Of a stretch of 23,749 nucleotides of DNA, positions 16,053 to 23,185 are shown one piece after another; position 1 is the stretch's first letter, and every line of letters starts with the position of its first letter. Origin of the DNA: Bacteriovoracaceae bacterium (GTDB lineage: Bacteria > Bdellovibrionota > Bacteriovoracia > Bacteriovoracales > Bacteriovoracaceae); assembly GCA_018060635.1 (NCBI GenBank), contig JAGOVR010000010.1, forward strand, positions 1 to 23,749, in the 5' to 3' direction. The position numbers were made by a program, and so were the translations under genes. The notes beneath the pieces were generated by a model. The model saw only the letters and a list, made by a program, of their open reading frames with translations. It searched no databases and was not told the origin of the DNA.

Positions 16053-17081
16053 GTGCCAACATTAGATCTTTCACTTGAGGAATTAAGCAAAACTATAGGG
16101 TATCATTTTAAAAGTGAGTTTGATCTATTACAAAGTATTGAAGAATTATCACAGGGGTTTAATTTTAGAAAAAATTTAGAGACCTATACGCAAGAAGAAC
16201 GTTTAGTTTCGGCCTATACTCTTTTTTATCTCTCAACCAATGTTCCTAAATTTGAGCATTCCCTTAATTTTCTAAGCTTAGAATACAGACATAAAATATT
16301 AAGTAATGTTTTTGTGGATATTGGTTGTGGTCCTGGAACCTATCTTTTGGCCCATAGAAGTCTGCAGGAAACATCTCAAAAGATAAAACGCATTGGAGTG
16401 GATAGATCTCCTCTCATGCGACAGCAAGCACAGAGAGTTTATCAGCACTATTTTTCTACAAATGACGAGGTTATTTTAAGCGATCATATTCCCGTGGATG
16501 ATTATACCTCCGCTACTTTTTTCTTTGGTCATAGCGCTAATGAGATGGGCCCAGAGAAAGTCCTTGAGATGTTACAAAAACATAATCCCGAAACAATTAT
16601 GTTTATAGAACCAGGGACTCCTTATGAATTTCAAAAAATGCTCTCCATTAGATCAGCCTTATTAAGTGCAGGATACCAAGTGATTTATCCCTGTCTAAAT
16701 TCCAATCATTGCCCTTTAAAAGAACAAGAGGATTGGTGTCATCAAGTGGTTTATCATACGCATCCTCCCGATGTGGAACGAATTTGCCAAAAATTAAAAA
16801 AAGATCGCAGAACTCTTCCTTTGCTTCTTCATGTTTATAGTAAGCAAAAAGAAACAAACATATTTGATGGGATTTTACAAAGAAGTGAAGAAGTAAAGCC
16901 TGCCTTTTTTTTACAAGTTTGTGATAAAGAAAATCAAATCAAGCATTTAGAAGTTTTAAAAAGAGGCATGACGTCTGTAGATAAGAAAAGATATGAAAAG
17001 CTTTGTGCAGGCAAGAGGCTTCATTTTAAACCGTTAAAAGAAGTTGGATCAAAACTCAGGGTAGAACTTACGATTTTCTAA
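16053..17081 (+). CDS. Rsm22-family (METTL17-like) ribosome-associated methyltransferase-like protein
   Basis: 342 residues from a GTG 2 bases after the gltA stop, with no Shine-Dalgarno sequence, so translation is probably coupled to gltA. The S-adenosylmethionine motif is VDIGCGPGTYLL (88-99), and FIEPGTP (184-190) is the second family motif. The characteristic cysteine block is present as YPCLNSNHCPLKEQEDWCH (C214, C220, C229), matching the family pattern CPH..CPL..DWCH. Mitochondrial relatives bind a [4Fe-4S] cluster with such cysteines and assist small-subunit assembly. That function in bacteria is inference. The 3' end overlaps the convergent nucleotidyltransferase gene by 14 bases. Confidence 0.82.
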   Translation: MPTLDLSLEELSKTIGYHFKSEFDLLQSIEELSQGFNFRKNLETYTQEERLVSAYTLFYLSTNVPKFEHSLNFLSLEYRHKILSNVFVDIGCGPGTYLLAHRSLQETSQKIKRIGVDRSPLMRQQAQRVYQHYFSTNDEVILSDHIPVDDYTSATFFFGHSANEMGPEKVLEMLQKHNPETIMFIEPGTPYEFQKMLSIRSALLSAGYQVIYPCLNSNHCPLKEQEDWCHQVVYHTHPPDVERICQKLKKDRRTLPLLLHVYSKQKETNIFDGILQRSEEVKPAFFLQVCDKENQIKHLEVLKRGMTSVDKKRYEKLCAGKRLHFKPLKEVGSKLRVELTIF

Positions 17082-17874
17082 GATGGGATGATGAGACGTC
17101 TTTATAAGGATGATCGGCAAGCCTTGTAAAAGAAAGCTCTTCTTTCTGTGCAAAAGACTCTAGTTCATGCGCTGTGGCTATGCGTGGAACTACATAAAAA
17201 TGTTTAATTATTTTTTTTAGTTTTTGATAGTTAAACCATGTGGGGAGTCCGAAGAAGGCGTCATCTCCCATGAGAAAACTAATTTTTATTGTTGGATTTT
17301 TTTCTTCAAAAATTTTAAGCCAAGGGTATGTCGGATTAGGGTGGCAGGCAAAGCTTGGATAAATAAAGCTTTTGATACTATTTTCTTGCAGGGATTTTTT
17401 TATAGCTAAATACTTCTGCCAAGGTGAAAGAGTTTCCATATTATTTTTTTGGGGATTGGAATCCAAAATAATGAGAGTTCGAGAAATATCAGGGGAAAGT
17501 TTTAGACAATTTAAATGTCCCTGATGCCAAGGATTAAAACTTCCTGCAAAAAAAATAATTTCATTTTTTTCTTTTAAAAAATCAAAAGAGGGAATATCTG
17601 GGGCCTCATGGGAAATATTTAAAGATGAAGGCATAAGTGGCCAAAACAAACCTAAAGCTTCACAGAGAAGGCATTCTTCTTGAAAGGTTAAGGTTGTTAA
17701 GAGCTGTAACGAGACAAAGTGATATCCCAGCGAATGAACATAAAAAGAGGGCATAATCCCCACATTTTCTTGGAGCATTTTTACATGAGAAAAAGAAGTT
17801 TGAGGCAGATGGCCATCTTTAGAGAGAAGAATTTCTTGTAGAGACAGATCTTTAAAGAGAATAAACATTTTCAT
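17068..17874 (-). CDS. NadD-like nucleotidyltransferase with N-terminal extension
   Basis: 268 residues. The C-terminal part (about 105-268) is a HIGH-type nucleotidyltransferase fold: GSFNPWHQGH (111-120) is the nucleotide-binding motif, MGDDAFFGLPTW (202-213) resembles the NadD substrate loop, and SSSHLRK (261-267) matches the ISSTxIR phosphate-binding signature. The expected reaction is adenylyl transfer to nicotinate mononucleotide (NAD synthesis), but cytidylyl or other specificity is possible. The first ~100 residues are not part of NadD; HFVSLQLLTTLTFQEECLL (52-70) faintly recalls the end of the CinA-like domain found before cytidylyltransferase domains in some proteins. The protein stops right after the SSSHLRK motif, so the usual C-terminal helix is missing. 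No ribosome site precedes the ATG, which abuts a terminator U-tract. Confidence 0.7.
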   Translation of the reverse strand: MKMFILFKDLSLQEILLSKDGHLPQTSFSHVKMLQENVGIMPSFYVHSLGYHFVSLQLLTTLTFQEECLLCEALGLFWPLMPSSLNISHEAPDIPSFDFLKEKNEIIFFAGSFNPWHQGHLNCLKLSPDISRTLIILDSNPQKNNMETLSPWQKYLAIKKSLQENSIKSFIYPSFACHPNPTYPWLKIFEEKNPTIKISFLMGDDAFFGLPTWFNYQKLKKIIKHFYVVPRIATAHELESFAQKEELSFTRLADHPYKDVSSSHLRKS

Positions 17875-17905
17875 AAAAAAAAAGGGCCAGATTTCTCTGG
17901 CCCTT
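17875..17905 (-). terminator. Strong rho-independent terminator of the porin gene
   Basis: On the minus strand, AAGGGCCAGA-GAAA-TCTGGCCCTT forms a 10-base perfect stem capped by a GAAA tetraloop and runs into nine consecutive T (17883-17875). It starts 27 bases after the porin stop codon and ends at the base before the ATG of the nadD-like gene. Confidence 0.92.
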
Positions 17906-17932
17906 CTCTTATTTTAAACTTTCGTTTTAAAA

Positions 17933-19096
17933 TTAGAATTTAACAGTTACACCAGCAAGTACTGAAGTAACATCGTTTTCTTTTTGAGCACCAGTTGTTC
18001 CAACACTAATGTCAACACCAGTTCCATCCAAGCTAGCACTTGCTACTTGAAGAGCACCAGTTAAGCTAACATTTTGGTTAAGAGCATAGATAGCTCCTAA
18101 GTTAAGTAAGCTGTAAGAACCTGAAGTTTCAAGCGCTCTACCTTTGTTTGTATCATCTTGTACAGATAATGCATTGTAAGTAGCCGCAAGAGTCCACTCA
18201 TTGTAGTTATAGCTAGCCGCTACGAACGTACCTTCGTGTGAATCTTCAAGAGCTGTACCAACATCACGATCTTTATTGCTAAAGCCAACTGCGAAATTCC
18301 AGCTTTGGATTCCAAGGTTAGCCGCTGCAGTCCAGTAACGAGTTGTGTTGTCAGCATTTACACCAACTTGATCTTGTTGACCAAAAACACCAGTTAATCC
18401 AAGTTTAGATCCACCAGAGAATTTGTGATCAAAAGCCACAGTTCCTGTATAAGCAGTAACGTTACCAGTGTTAGGAGTGTTTAGAGCTGTTTTTTCAGCT
18501 AAACTAGTTCCACCATTTCTATCAAGGGCAAGGTCAAACTGGAATCCACCAAATTTCTTAGTTGTATAAGAAACTTGTTCTTGGATAGCACGATGAGCTA
18601 AACCAAAACCTTCGATTCCATCAGCAGTAAAGATACCTGATTGAAGCATATCAAAACCAGCCCATTGAGTTACATTGTTATTAGCATTAGCTCTTGCACC
18701 ACTGTTATTGAATGGATCAATAGCAAGAAGGCGAGCGGCAGAGAATAACCATTTTTGTCCAACAGTGAATGTTCCTGCGTTAGCTGTACCAAGAGTTACG
18801 TAAACTTGACGAGTAATCAAACCACTTCTGCTTGCAGAACCAACAGGAGTTGATTCAGTTCCAAGTTCAAGACCATAACCAACATCTAGAGTTTTTGTTC
18901 CAGCTGTTCCACTTAGATTAATCCAAGTTGCAAAACCAGCAGGGTCTCCAGAACCAGAAAAGCTTGAGTGATTCATGTCTTCATCTTCATCACTCCAAGA
19001 AATCTGCTTAGTAACCATACCTGTCAGCTTGGGACCGTCAGCAACGGCCGCAAGAGACATTAGGGATGCGAATCCCAATACTTTCCACTTTTTCAT
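17933..19096 (-). CDS. Outer-membrane porin (general beta-barrel type)
   Basis: 387 residues. The start is fixed by a near-perfect AAGGAGGA 5-6 bases upstream of the ATG. The signal peptide is residues 1-19 (MKKWKVLGFASLMSLAAVA, then DGP). The mature chain shows alternating amphipathic beta strands, many Gly/Asn/Thr turns, no cysteine, and a C-terminal VTVKF with the terminal Phe recognised by the BAM assembly machinery. Length and composition fit a 16-stranded Gram-negative porin allowing diffusion of small solutes. Codon choice looks more restricted (GTT, GCT, ACT, AAC) than in neighbours, which with the strong ribosome site and terminator suggests high expression. The pore specificity is unknown. 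Confidence 0.88.
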   Translation of the reverse strand: MKKWKVLGFASLMSLAAVADGPKLTGMVTKQISWSDEDEDMNHSSFSGSGDPAGFATWINLSGTAGTKTLDVGYGLELGTESTPVGSASRSGLITRQVYVTLGTANAGTFTVGQKWLFSAARLLAIDPFNNSGARANANNNVTQWAGFDMLQSGIFTADGIEGFGLAHRAIQEQVSYTTKKFGGFQFDLALDRNGGTSLAEKTALNTPNTGNVTAYTGTVAFDHKFSGGSKLGLTGVFGQQDQVGVNADNTTRYWTAAANLGIQSWNFAVGFSNKDRDVGTALEDSHEGTFVAASYNYNEWTLAATYNALSVQDDTNKGRALETSGSYSLLNLGAIYALNQNVSLTGALQVASASLDGTGVDISVGTTGAQKENDVTSVLAGVTVKF

Positions 19097-19190
19097 TTTG
19101 ATCCTCCTTATTAAACATTAAAAAACTGCGCACAATTCACAGTTTCGATATTATCGATTTAAAAATAACTCAAAAATAACAATTGCTAAG

Positions 19191-19220
19191 ATACTAATAA
19201 CCAAGACTTACCTTAGTCAA
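19191..19220 (-). promoter_or_regulatory. Porin promoter
   Basis: On the minus strand, TTGACT (19215-19220, five of six) is 18 bases from TAGTAT (19191-19196, four of six), giving a predicted start near 19184 and an 88-base leader. A/T-rich tracts lie directly upstream of the -35. Confidence 0.5.
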
Positions 19221-19380
19221 CTATAAAAATAAGTTAATATGCATTAATTTTTTATATTAAAAGTGAAGTCAGATGTAAGATTTTTATTTTAAAACATTTA
19301 AAAAATATTTCTAGCAAGGCATTTTAGGAAAAAATGAGATTAGGATAAGAATAAAAAGATTAATTTAAGATGCAAGATAT

Positions 19381-19400
19381 AAAAATAACACGATGCGTTT
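19381..19400 (-). terminator. Weak terminator-like hairpin after sfsA
   Basis: On the minus strand, AACGC-ATC-GTGTT (19399-19387) gives a 5-base stem including a G-T pair, followed by ATTTTTA. It begins a few bases after the sfsA stop codon. The stem is short, so efficiency is doubtful. Confidence 0.35.
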
Positions 19401-19402
19401 TT

Positions 19403-20098
19403 CTAATTTATAGGTATGGATTGGTATATTTTTATCTCCTGAGGGGACACCTGACAGCTATAGGCCAAGATGAGGACTCCCATAGCTTGGGCACTATAGA
19501 ATAATTCAGTATAAAAAGGGTCAATTTTTTGAGCAGGCGAAAACAAAGCCGTATCTTCTCTCTGTATAACAAAAAGCAGGGCACTATCACAGGAAGATTT
19601 TTTGATATTCATAAGTTCTTTAAGATGCTTGTGTCCTCTGGTGGAGACGGCATCAGGGAATAAGGCCACATTATTTTCTTTTAAAGTGACGTTTTTTACT
19701 TCGAGATACAGATCTTTTCTCGAAGGATGCTGACTCAGTAAAAAATCTAAGCGGGAATCACCAATTGTTTGTTCTCTTAAAATTTTAGAATAGCCTTGGC
19801 ACTCACTGATAACAGCATTTTGCAAAGCTTCTTCCACCAAGTAATTTGTTTTTAAAGTATTAAGTCCAATCCAAGTTACGCCATTAAAGGTCATCTCTAA
19901 AGTATAGGAGAGTTTTCTTTTAGGGTTGGGGTCAAAAGAGAGTGCACAGGGAATATTATCTTCTAAGCAACTGAGCATACTTCCTGTATTGGGAACATGG
20001 GCCACAACAACACGACCATCTTCCAGTCTAATATCTGCAAAAAAACGCTTGTAACGCTTGATAAAAAAACCACGCACAAGAGGCGTTTTAAAAATCAT
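19403..20098 (-). CDS. sfsA: SfsA family DNA-binding protein / nuclease
   Basis: 231 residues, matching the usual length of about 230. The N-terminal OB-fold-like part includes FFADIRLEDGRVVVAHVPNT and GSMLSCL. The C-terminal PD-(D/E)xK-like core has DSRLDFLL (about residues 113-120), YLEVKNVTL and FPDAVSTRGHKHLKEL, all hallmark SfsA motifs. The Escherichia coli protein was named for stimulation of sugar fermentation, and related proteins are described as nucleic-acid binding or nucleases; the cellular role is unsettled. The ATG overlaps the stop of the upstream membrane protein gene (ATGA), so the two are translationally coupled. Confidence 0.92.
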   Translation of the reverse strand: MIFKTPLVRGFFIKRYKRFFADIRLEDGRVVVAHVPNTGSMLSCLEDNIPCALSFDPNPKRKLSYTLEMTFNGVTWIGLNTLKTNYLVEEALQNAVISECQGYSKILREQTIGDSRLDFLLSQHPSRKDLYLEVKNVTLKENNVALFPDAVSTRGHKHLKELMNIKKSSCDSALLFVIQREDTALFSPAQKIDPFYTELFYSAQAMGVLILAYSCQVSPQEIKIYQSIPIN

Positions 20099-20667
20099 AG
20101 CCCTAAATCCAACAAGCTTAGAAGCTTTTCTAAGTCCCTACGACTGGAATGACGATCGACTAAAAACATTCCTTGCTCCGTTTCAAGCATAAGTTCAAAA
20201 TAACCTCTATTTTCGTAAGATTTTAAATCTGGGTTATTTTGCATACGAGCAAGATTAGGTGAGTCCATAAAGTGACGTATGAAAAAATGCTTAATCTCAT
20301 GTTTTTTCTGACGGATTTTTATTCCAGCTATTTTATGGGTAATAGTGAGTGTTTTACTTTGTCTTAAAAGGGATTTTTCGTAGAAAAAAAGCATAACAGT
20401 TATTAAGGGAACTAAAATAAAAACCAAGGCAGTGGCCACTACGAGAAGATAATTAAGTGGATCTGGATAGCTTAGAAGTTTTAGAAATGGTTTGTAGACT
20501 GCCAAACCTAAAAAACTTAAAATCACCAGAAAAGTTATGAGGTAACCCCAGAAGAGAAAGGGAAGTCCCAGTGTTTTAAGAATCACTTGAGTTCCATATT
20601 TTTCTTTTGTCACAAATACGTGATTTGGAAAGTCTAGTGAATCTGGAAACATATAAAGAAAACCCAT
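20095..20667 (-). CDS. Two-helix membrane protein, unknown function
   Basis: 190 residues. Two hydrophobic helices (about 33-58 and 70-94) form a hairpin, followed by a soluble, basic C-terminal region (about 98-190) with strands reminiscent of bacterial PH-like domains; this resemblance is only visual. The ATG at 20667 has no clear Shine-Dalgarno sequence; a second ATG at 20652 is possible. Its stop overlaps the sfsA start. A 15-base palindrome (20681-20695) lies just upstream. I do not recognise the family. Confidence 0.72.
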   Translation of the reverse strand: MGFLYMFPDSLDFPNHVFVTKEKYGTQVILKTLGLPFLFWGYLITFLVILSFLGLAVYKPFLKLLSYPDPLNYLLVVATALVFILVPLITVMLFFYEKSLLRQSKTLTITHKIAGIKIRQKKHEIKHFFIRHFMDSPNLARMQNNPDLKSYENRGYFELMLETEQGMFLVDRHSSRRDLEKLLSLLDLGL

Positions 20668-20680
20668 GTCTTTTTATAAC

Positions 20681-20695
20681 TTGGATTTAATCCAA
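20681..20695. repeat. 15-base perfect palindrome upstream of the membrane protein/sfsA pair
   Basis: TTGGATT-T-AATCCAA has 7-base arms around a single central base and lies 13 bases before the ATG at 20667, in the 42-base gap after the preceding gene. It is operator-like in position. No good promoter pair surrounds it, and one such palindrome is expected by chance in a window of this size. Confidence 0.35.
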
Positions 20696-20709
20696 AAGTC
20701 ACCCTTGTT

Positions 20710-21015
20710 TCAATGCAGAGGCATATCTTTGTGCAAAAGACTGGATTCCACCAAACGAAAAAAAGATCTAATAAATATTTTGAGTTCAGGTTCAGGTAAA
20801 GACATGAGATAAATTTTCTTTTTTTCCCATGGTCTATGTTTTTCTAGTTTTAAAAAAATATGCTCTACACAAGTTCTAGCTTCATGCAGATGAATTCCTT
20901 GAGGGGCATGGCTTAAAGAGCTCTGAATCCATTCAGAGAAAAATAAAGGGTAATGCCCTTGTCTTGCAAAAAAAAGAAAATGCTCCAAATCAGGAGATGT
21001 TTTGTGGTGATCCAT
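20710..21015 (-). CDS. Small cytoplasmic protein, unknown function
   Basis: 101 residues, His-rich (10 His) with aromatic and helical segments such as DLEHFLFFARQGHYPLFFSE and ELKIFIRSFFRLVESSLL. There is no signal peptide or membrane span. No Shine-Dalgarno sequence precedes the ATG at 21015; a TAAAAT lies 7 bases upstream, which might be a -10 box giving a near-leaderless message. It sits between the lipoprotein gene and the membrane protein/sfsA pair on the same strand. The composition looks like a real protein, but I recognise no family. Confidence 0.65.
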   Translation of the reverse strand: MDHHKTSPDLEHFLFFARQGHYPLFFSEWIQSSLSHAPQGIHLHEARTCVEHIFLKLEKHRPWEKKKIYLMSLPEPELKIFIRSFFRLVESSLLHKDMPLH

Positions 21016-21034
21016 AGAAGAATTTTAGAGCATA

Positions 21035-21080
21035 AAAATACTTAGCTATAGAGGGTATTTTTTTCCTTAGTTATAGCTAA
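21035..21080 (-). terminator. Hairpin with U-tract at the end of the lipoprotein gene
   Basis: TTAGCTATA (minus strand 21080-21072) pairs perfectly with TATAGCTAA (21050-21042) over a 21-base loop, followed by GTATTTTTATG. The left arm covers the last codons of the lipoprotein and its TAA lies in the loop. The long loop lowers confidence. Confidence 0.4.
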
Positions 21081-21852
21081 AATCTGCTCGGAAAAAATGA
21101 GTTGTGAAATTTTGATCAAAATCGGTGCATATAAAATTTTGAATAACAGATCCCATTTGGCTACAACAGGTTGGAAGATTGTTATAAGGGTATTGAGAAC
21201 AGGAGTAAGTATAGGGAATAGAAGCGCAACTACGGGCACAACTATTTTGGACAGAATTATAGGTTGAATTATTAACTATACGTAGTCCTGTCATAGGACT
21301 GGTGTAAGAACATAAGTTAATGCCACCACTAAAATAAAGAGGCAGGGCATCCATGCAAGAGCGATAAAAAGTAGAGGCATAACTAGTCATAACAAAAACT
21401 TCATTAGGTAATCTTCCACTAAAAACAGGGTCAATATTAAAAGCAATCGTAAGCGTTTGTCCTGCGGTTACACTGTAGCAATAAGTACCACTAGCTAGTT
21501 CGCTTTTAGGAATGAGGTAACTAGATTTACCCTGAGCATTGCGATAGGAGGCTATAAAACAAATTCGATCATTTTCTGCATGGGCCACAGTCATTTTAAA
21601 ACGAAAAGTGTTTTTAAAGAGAGAGTTTTGGCACATGGCTTCTACTCGTCCGATGGCTGTCGCACGATTATTATATTTAGAGGAATCACAATGCTCCCAA
21701 CCTTCTTCGCCTACAGGAGCAGGAGTATCGTCATTATCTCCATTTTGAATCCCTTCTTGGCTACTTTTAGCCGCCCCCTTACCACTACGGCTTCTTTGGG
21801 GATCACAGGCAGTGATTAAAAAAATCATTAAAAACAAGAGAGATATTTTCAT
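21067..21852 (-). CDS. Cysteine-rich lipoprotein, unknown function
   Basis: 261 residues. The lipobox LITAC places the lipidated cysteine at residue 16 after a short hydrophobic signal, so the protein is anchored in a membrane, probably the outer one because D follows C only in a context whose sorting rule is uncertain outside enterics. GGTGAG lies 8 bases before the ATG. Residues 18-50 are a Gly/Ser/Asp linker. The folded part has about 14 cysteines, many in the C-terminal third (such as SCARSCAS and TCCSQ), suggesting disulfide bonds. No family is recognised. Confidence 0.82.
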   Translation of the reverse strand: MKISLLFLMIFLITACDPQRSRSGKGAAKSSQEGIQNGDNDDTPAPVGEEGWEHCDSSKYNNRATAIGRVEAMCQNSLFKNTFRFKMTVAHAENDRICFIASYRNAQGKSSYLIPKSELASGTYCYSVTAGQTLTIAFNIDPVFSGRLPNEVFVMTSYASTFYRSCMDALPLYFSGGINLCSYTSPMTGLRIVNNSTYNSVQNSCARSCASIPYTYSCSQYPYNNLPTCCSQMGSVIQNFICTDFDQNFTTHFFRADFSYN

Positions 21853-21894
21853 ATATTTATACTCACCATTAGTCTTTCCAAAAGGAATGAGTCC

Positions 21895-21932
21895 CTTTTA
21901 TTCTCTATCGGTAGAATTTCAAAAAACATTTA
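21895..21932 (-). promoter_or_regulatory. Candidate promoter(s) for the lipoprotein gene
   Basis: Two overlapping readings exist on the minus strand. A sigma-70 pair TTGAAA (21917-21922) and TAAAAG (21895-21900) has a 16-base spacer. A FliA (sigma-28)-like pair TAAATGTT (21925-21932) and ACCGATAG (21905-21912) matches six of eight bases in each half with a 12-base spacer. Confidence 0.3.
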
Positions 21933-21997
21933 AATTTATAACCTTTCTTGTAATCTATTGAATTTATGTTCCCTTCTTTTTTAGCCGAAGGGGGATT

Positions 21998-23185
21998 ATG
22001 AAAAAAATTATGCTTATTTTTACCCTGATTTTAGGGGTATCTCTGCTGGGAATTTATTTTCTGGTTTCCCCGCATATTTTTTATTCATCTATTGTTAAAA
22101 AAGGAAAAGATTACTCTTGGTATCGATGGGAAAAGACTCAAAAAAAATGGTTATCCCCTGTCAGCCCTTTAGAATGGACTCTTAAAAACCAATTTTCTGC
22201 TTTGGATTGGAAATCTTTTCATTTAGAAAACTTTGAAATACCGCTCCCTTTAAAAAATCTACCAGGAGTTGCTCTGCCTTTCATTGAAGAAGGTGCTAGA
22301 CATCCTCATGTGGGACTTAATTTTGTTGATGAAAATAATCAAGCTATTATAACACTTAAAATGTTAGAAGTTGTTCCTTTTAAATTTCAAGTTCCTACAC
22401 AAAAAATACTGCAAATTCCTTTTTTAAAACGCCTTATTTATCAAAAAAATAGCTCTGAGATTTTTTCGGATCTCTACGATCTTTCGTTGCAAGAAACGCC
22501 AGAAGACTATGTTGATCTGTTGTATGGTCTTTATATTTTAAGTTTAAGGGCAGATTATTTCTCTCCTCCCTCCTATGGTTTTTACTTTTCTAAAGAAAGG
22601 CAAGTAGGGATTAATATTTTAGAATTAAAAGAAGATAAAAAAGTGCTCAAAGTTACTTTTTTTAAAAAAGGGATGCTTTATTCGTATCATTTAACCTTAT
22701 GGAATCATCCGTTATCGCAAGCCATGGGAAAAAAATGGTTAAATGAAATTGAGTATAAGGAAGAAGGGGAAGGAGATGCGGATCGTTTGTTTGCAGAGTT
22801 TAAAACATTAAGCAGGGACGATCAGGAAAGTTTTTTGGGATTTTATTACTTATTTTCTGCTTGGTCACATAATTTACAAAAAGATACTTTACTGAAAGAG
22901 ATGATCCGTACCTTGGAGAAGGGCAAAGGAAATCTTTATTTTTTAGAGCCACTCTATGCTTATGCTTATAACCGTTATGGAAGCAGTCTTTCCTCGGAAG
23001 AATCTAAAATAAAAGAACAAGCAGAAATGAGACTTAAAAGACTCATAAAAGAAGAAGAAGAAAGAGAACGACAACAAATGTTACGTCATCAAGAAAAAGA
23101 AGCGGAAATAGATCTAGGAAAATTATCAGATGAGGCTCGTATGCAATATTTACTAAAAAAAGCTAAAGGTGCTAATCAAAAATAA
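21998..23185 (+). CDS. Membrane-anchored protein with C-terminal charged helix, unknown function
   Basis: 395 residues; AAGGGGGATT directly before the ATG is a good ribosome site. Residues 4-24 form one hydrophobic helix (signal anchor or uncleaved signal). Residues about 35-260 look like a soluble mixed alpha/beta domain. Residues about 265-330 are helical, and residues 335-390 form a strongly charged helix rich in Glu, Lys and Arg (RLIKEEEERERQQMLRHQ), probably a coiled coil. The gene is divergent from the lipoprotein and ends stop-to-stop with the convergent amidohydrolase gene (TAA directly followed by TTA). No known family is recognised. Confidence 0.75.
   Translation: MKKIMLIFTLILGVSLLGIYFLVSPHIFYSSIVKKGKDYSWYRWEKTQKKWLSPVSPLEWTLKNQFSALDWKSFHLENFEIPLPLKNLPGVALPFIEEGARHPHVGLNFVDENNQAIITLKMLEVVPFKFQVPTQKILQIPFLKRLIYQKNSSEIFSDLYDLSLQETPEDYVDLLYGLYILSLRADYFSPPSYGFYFSKERQVGINILELKEDKKVLKVTFFKKGMLYSYHLTLWNHPLSQAMGKKWLNEIEYKEEGEGDADRLFAEFKTLSRDDQESFLGFYYLFSAWSHNLQKDTLLKEMIRTLEKGKGNLYFLEPLYAYAYNRYGSSLSSEESKIKEQAEMRLKRLIKEEEERERQQMLRHQEKEAEIDLGKLSDEARMQYLLKKAKGANQK

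Larger units (their letters stand above)
19097..19402. other. 306-base intergenic region, porin leader and upstream AT-rich DNA
   Basis: It holds the porin ribosome site, a leader of about 90 bases containing the 13-base palindrome TCGATATTATCGA (19145-19157), the promoter at 19191-19220 and, near 19381-19400, a weak hairpin after sfsA. Between about 19221 and 19380 I see only AT-rich sequence with A/T tracts, which might act as a promoter upstream element; no open frame worth calling was found. Confidence 0.6.
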
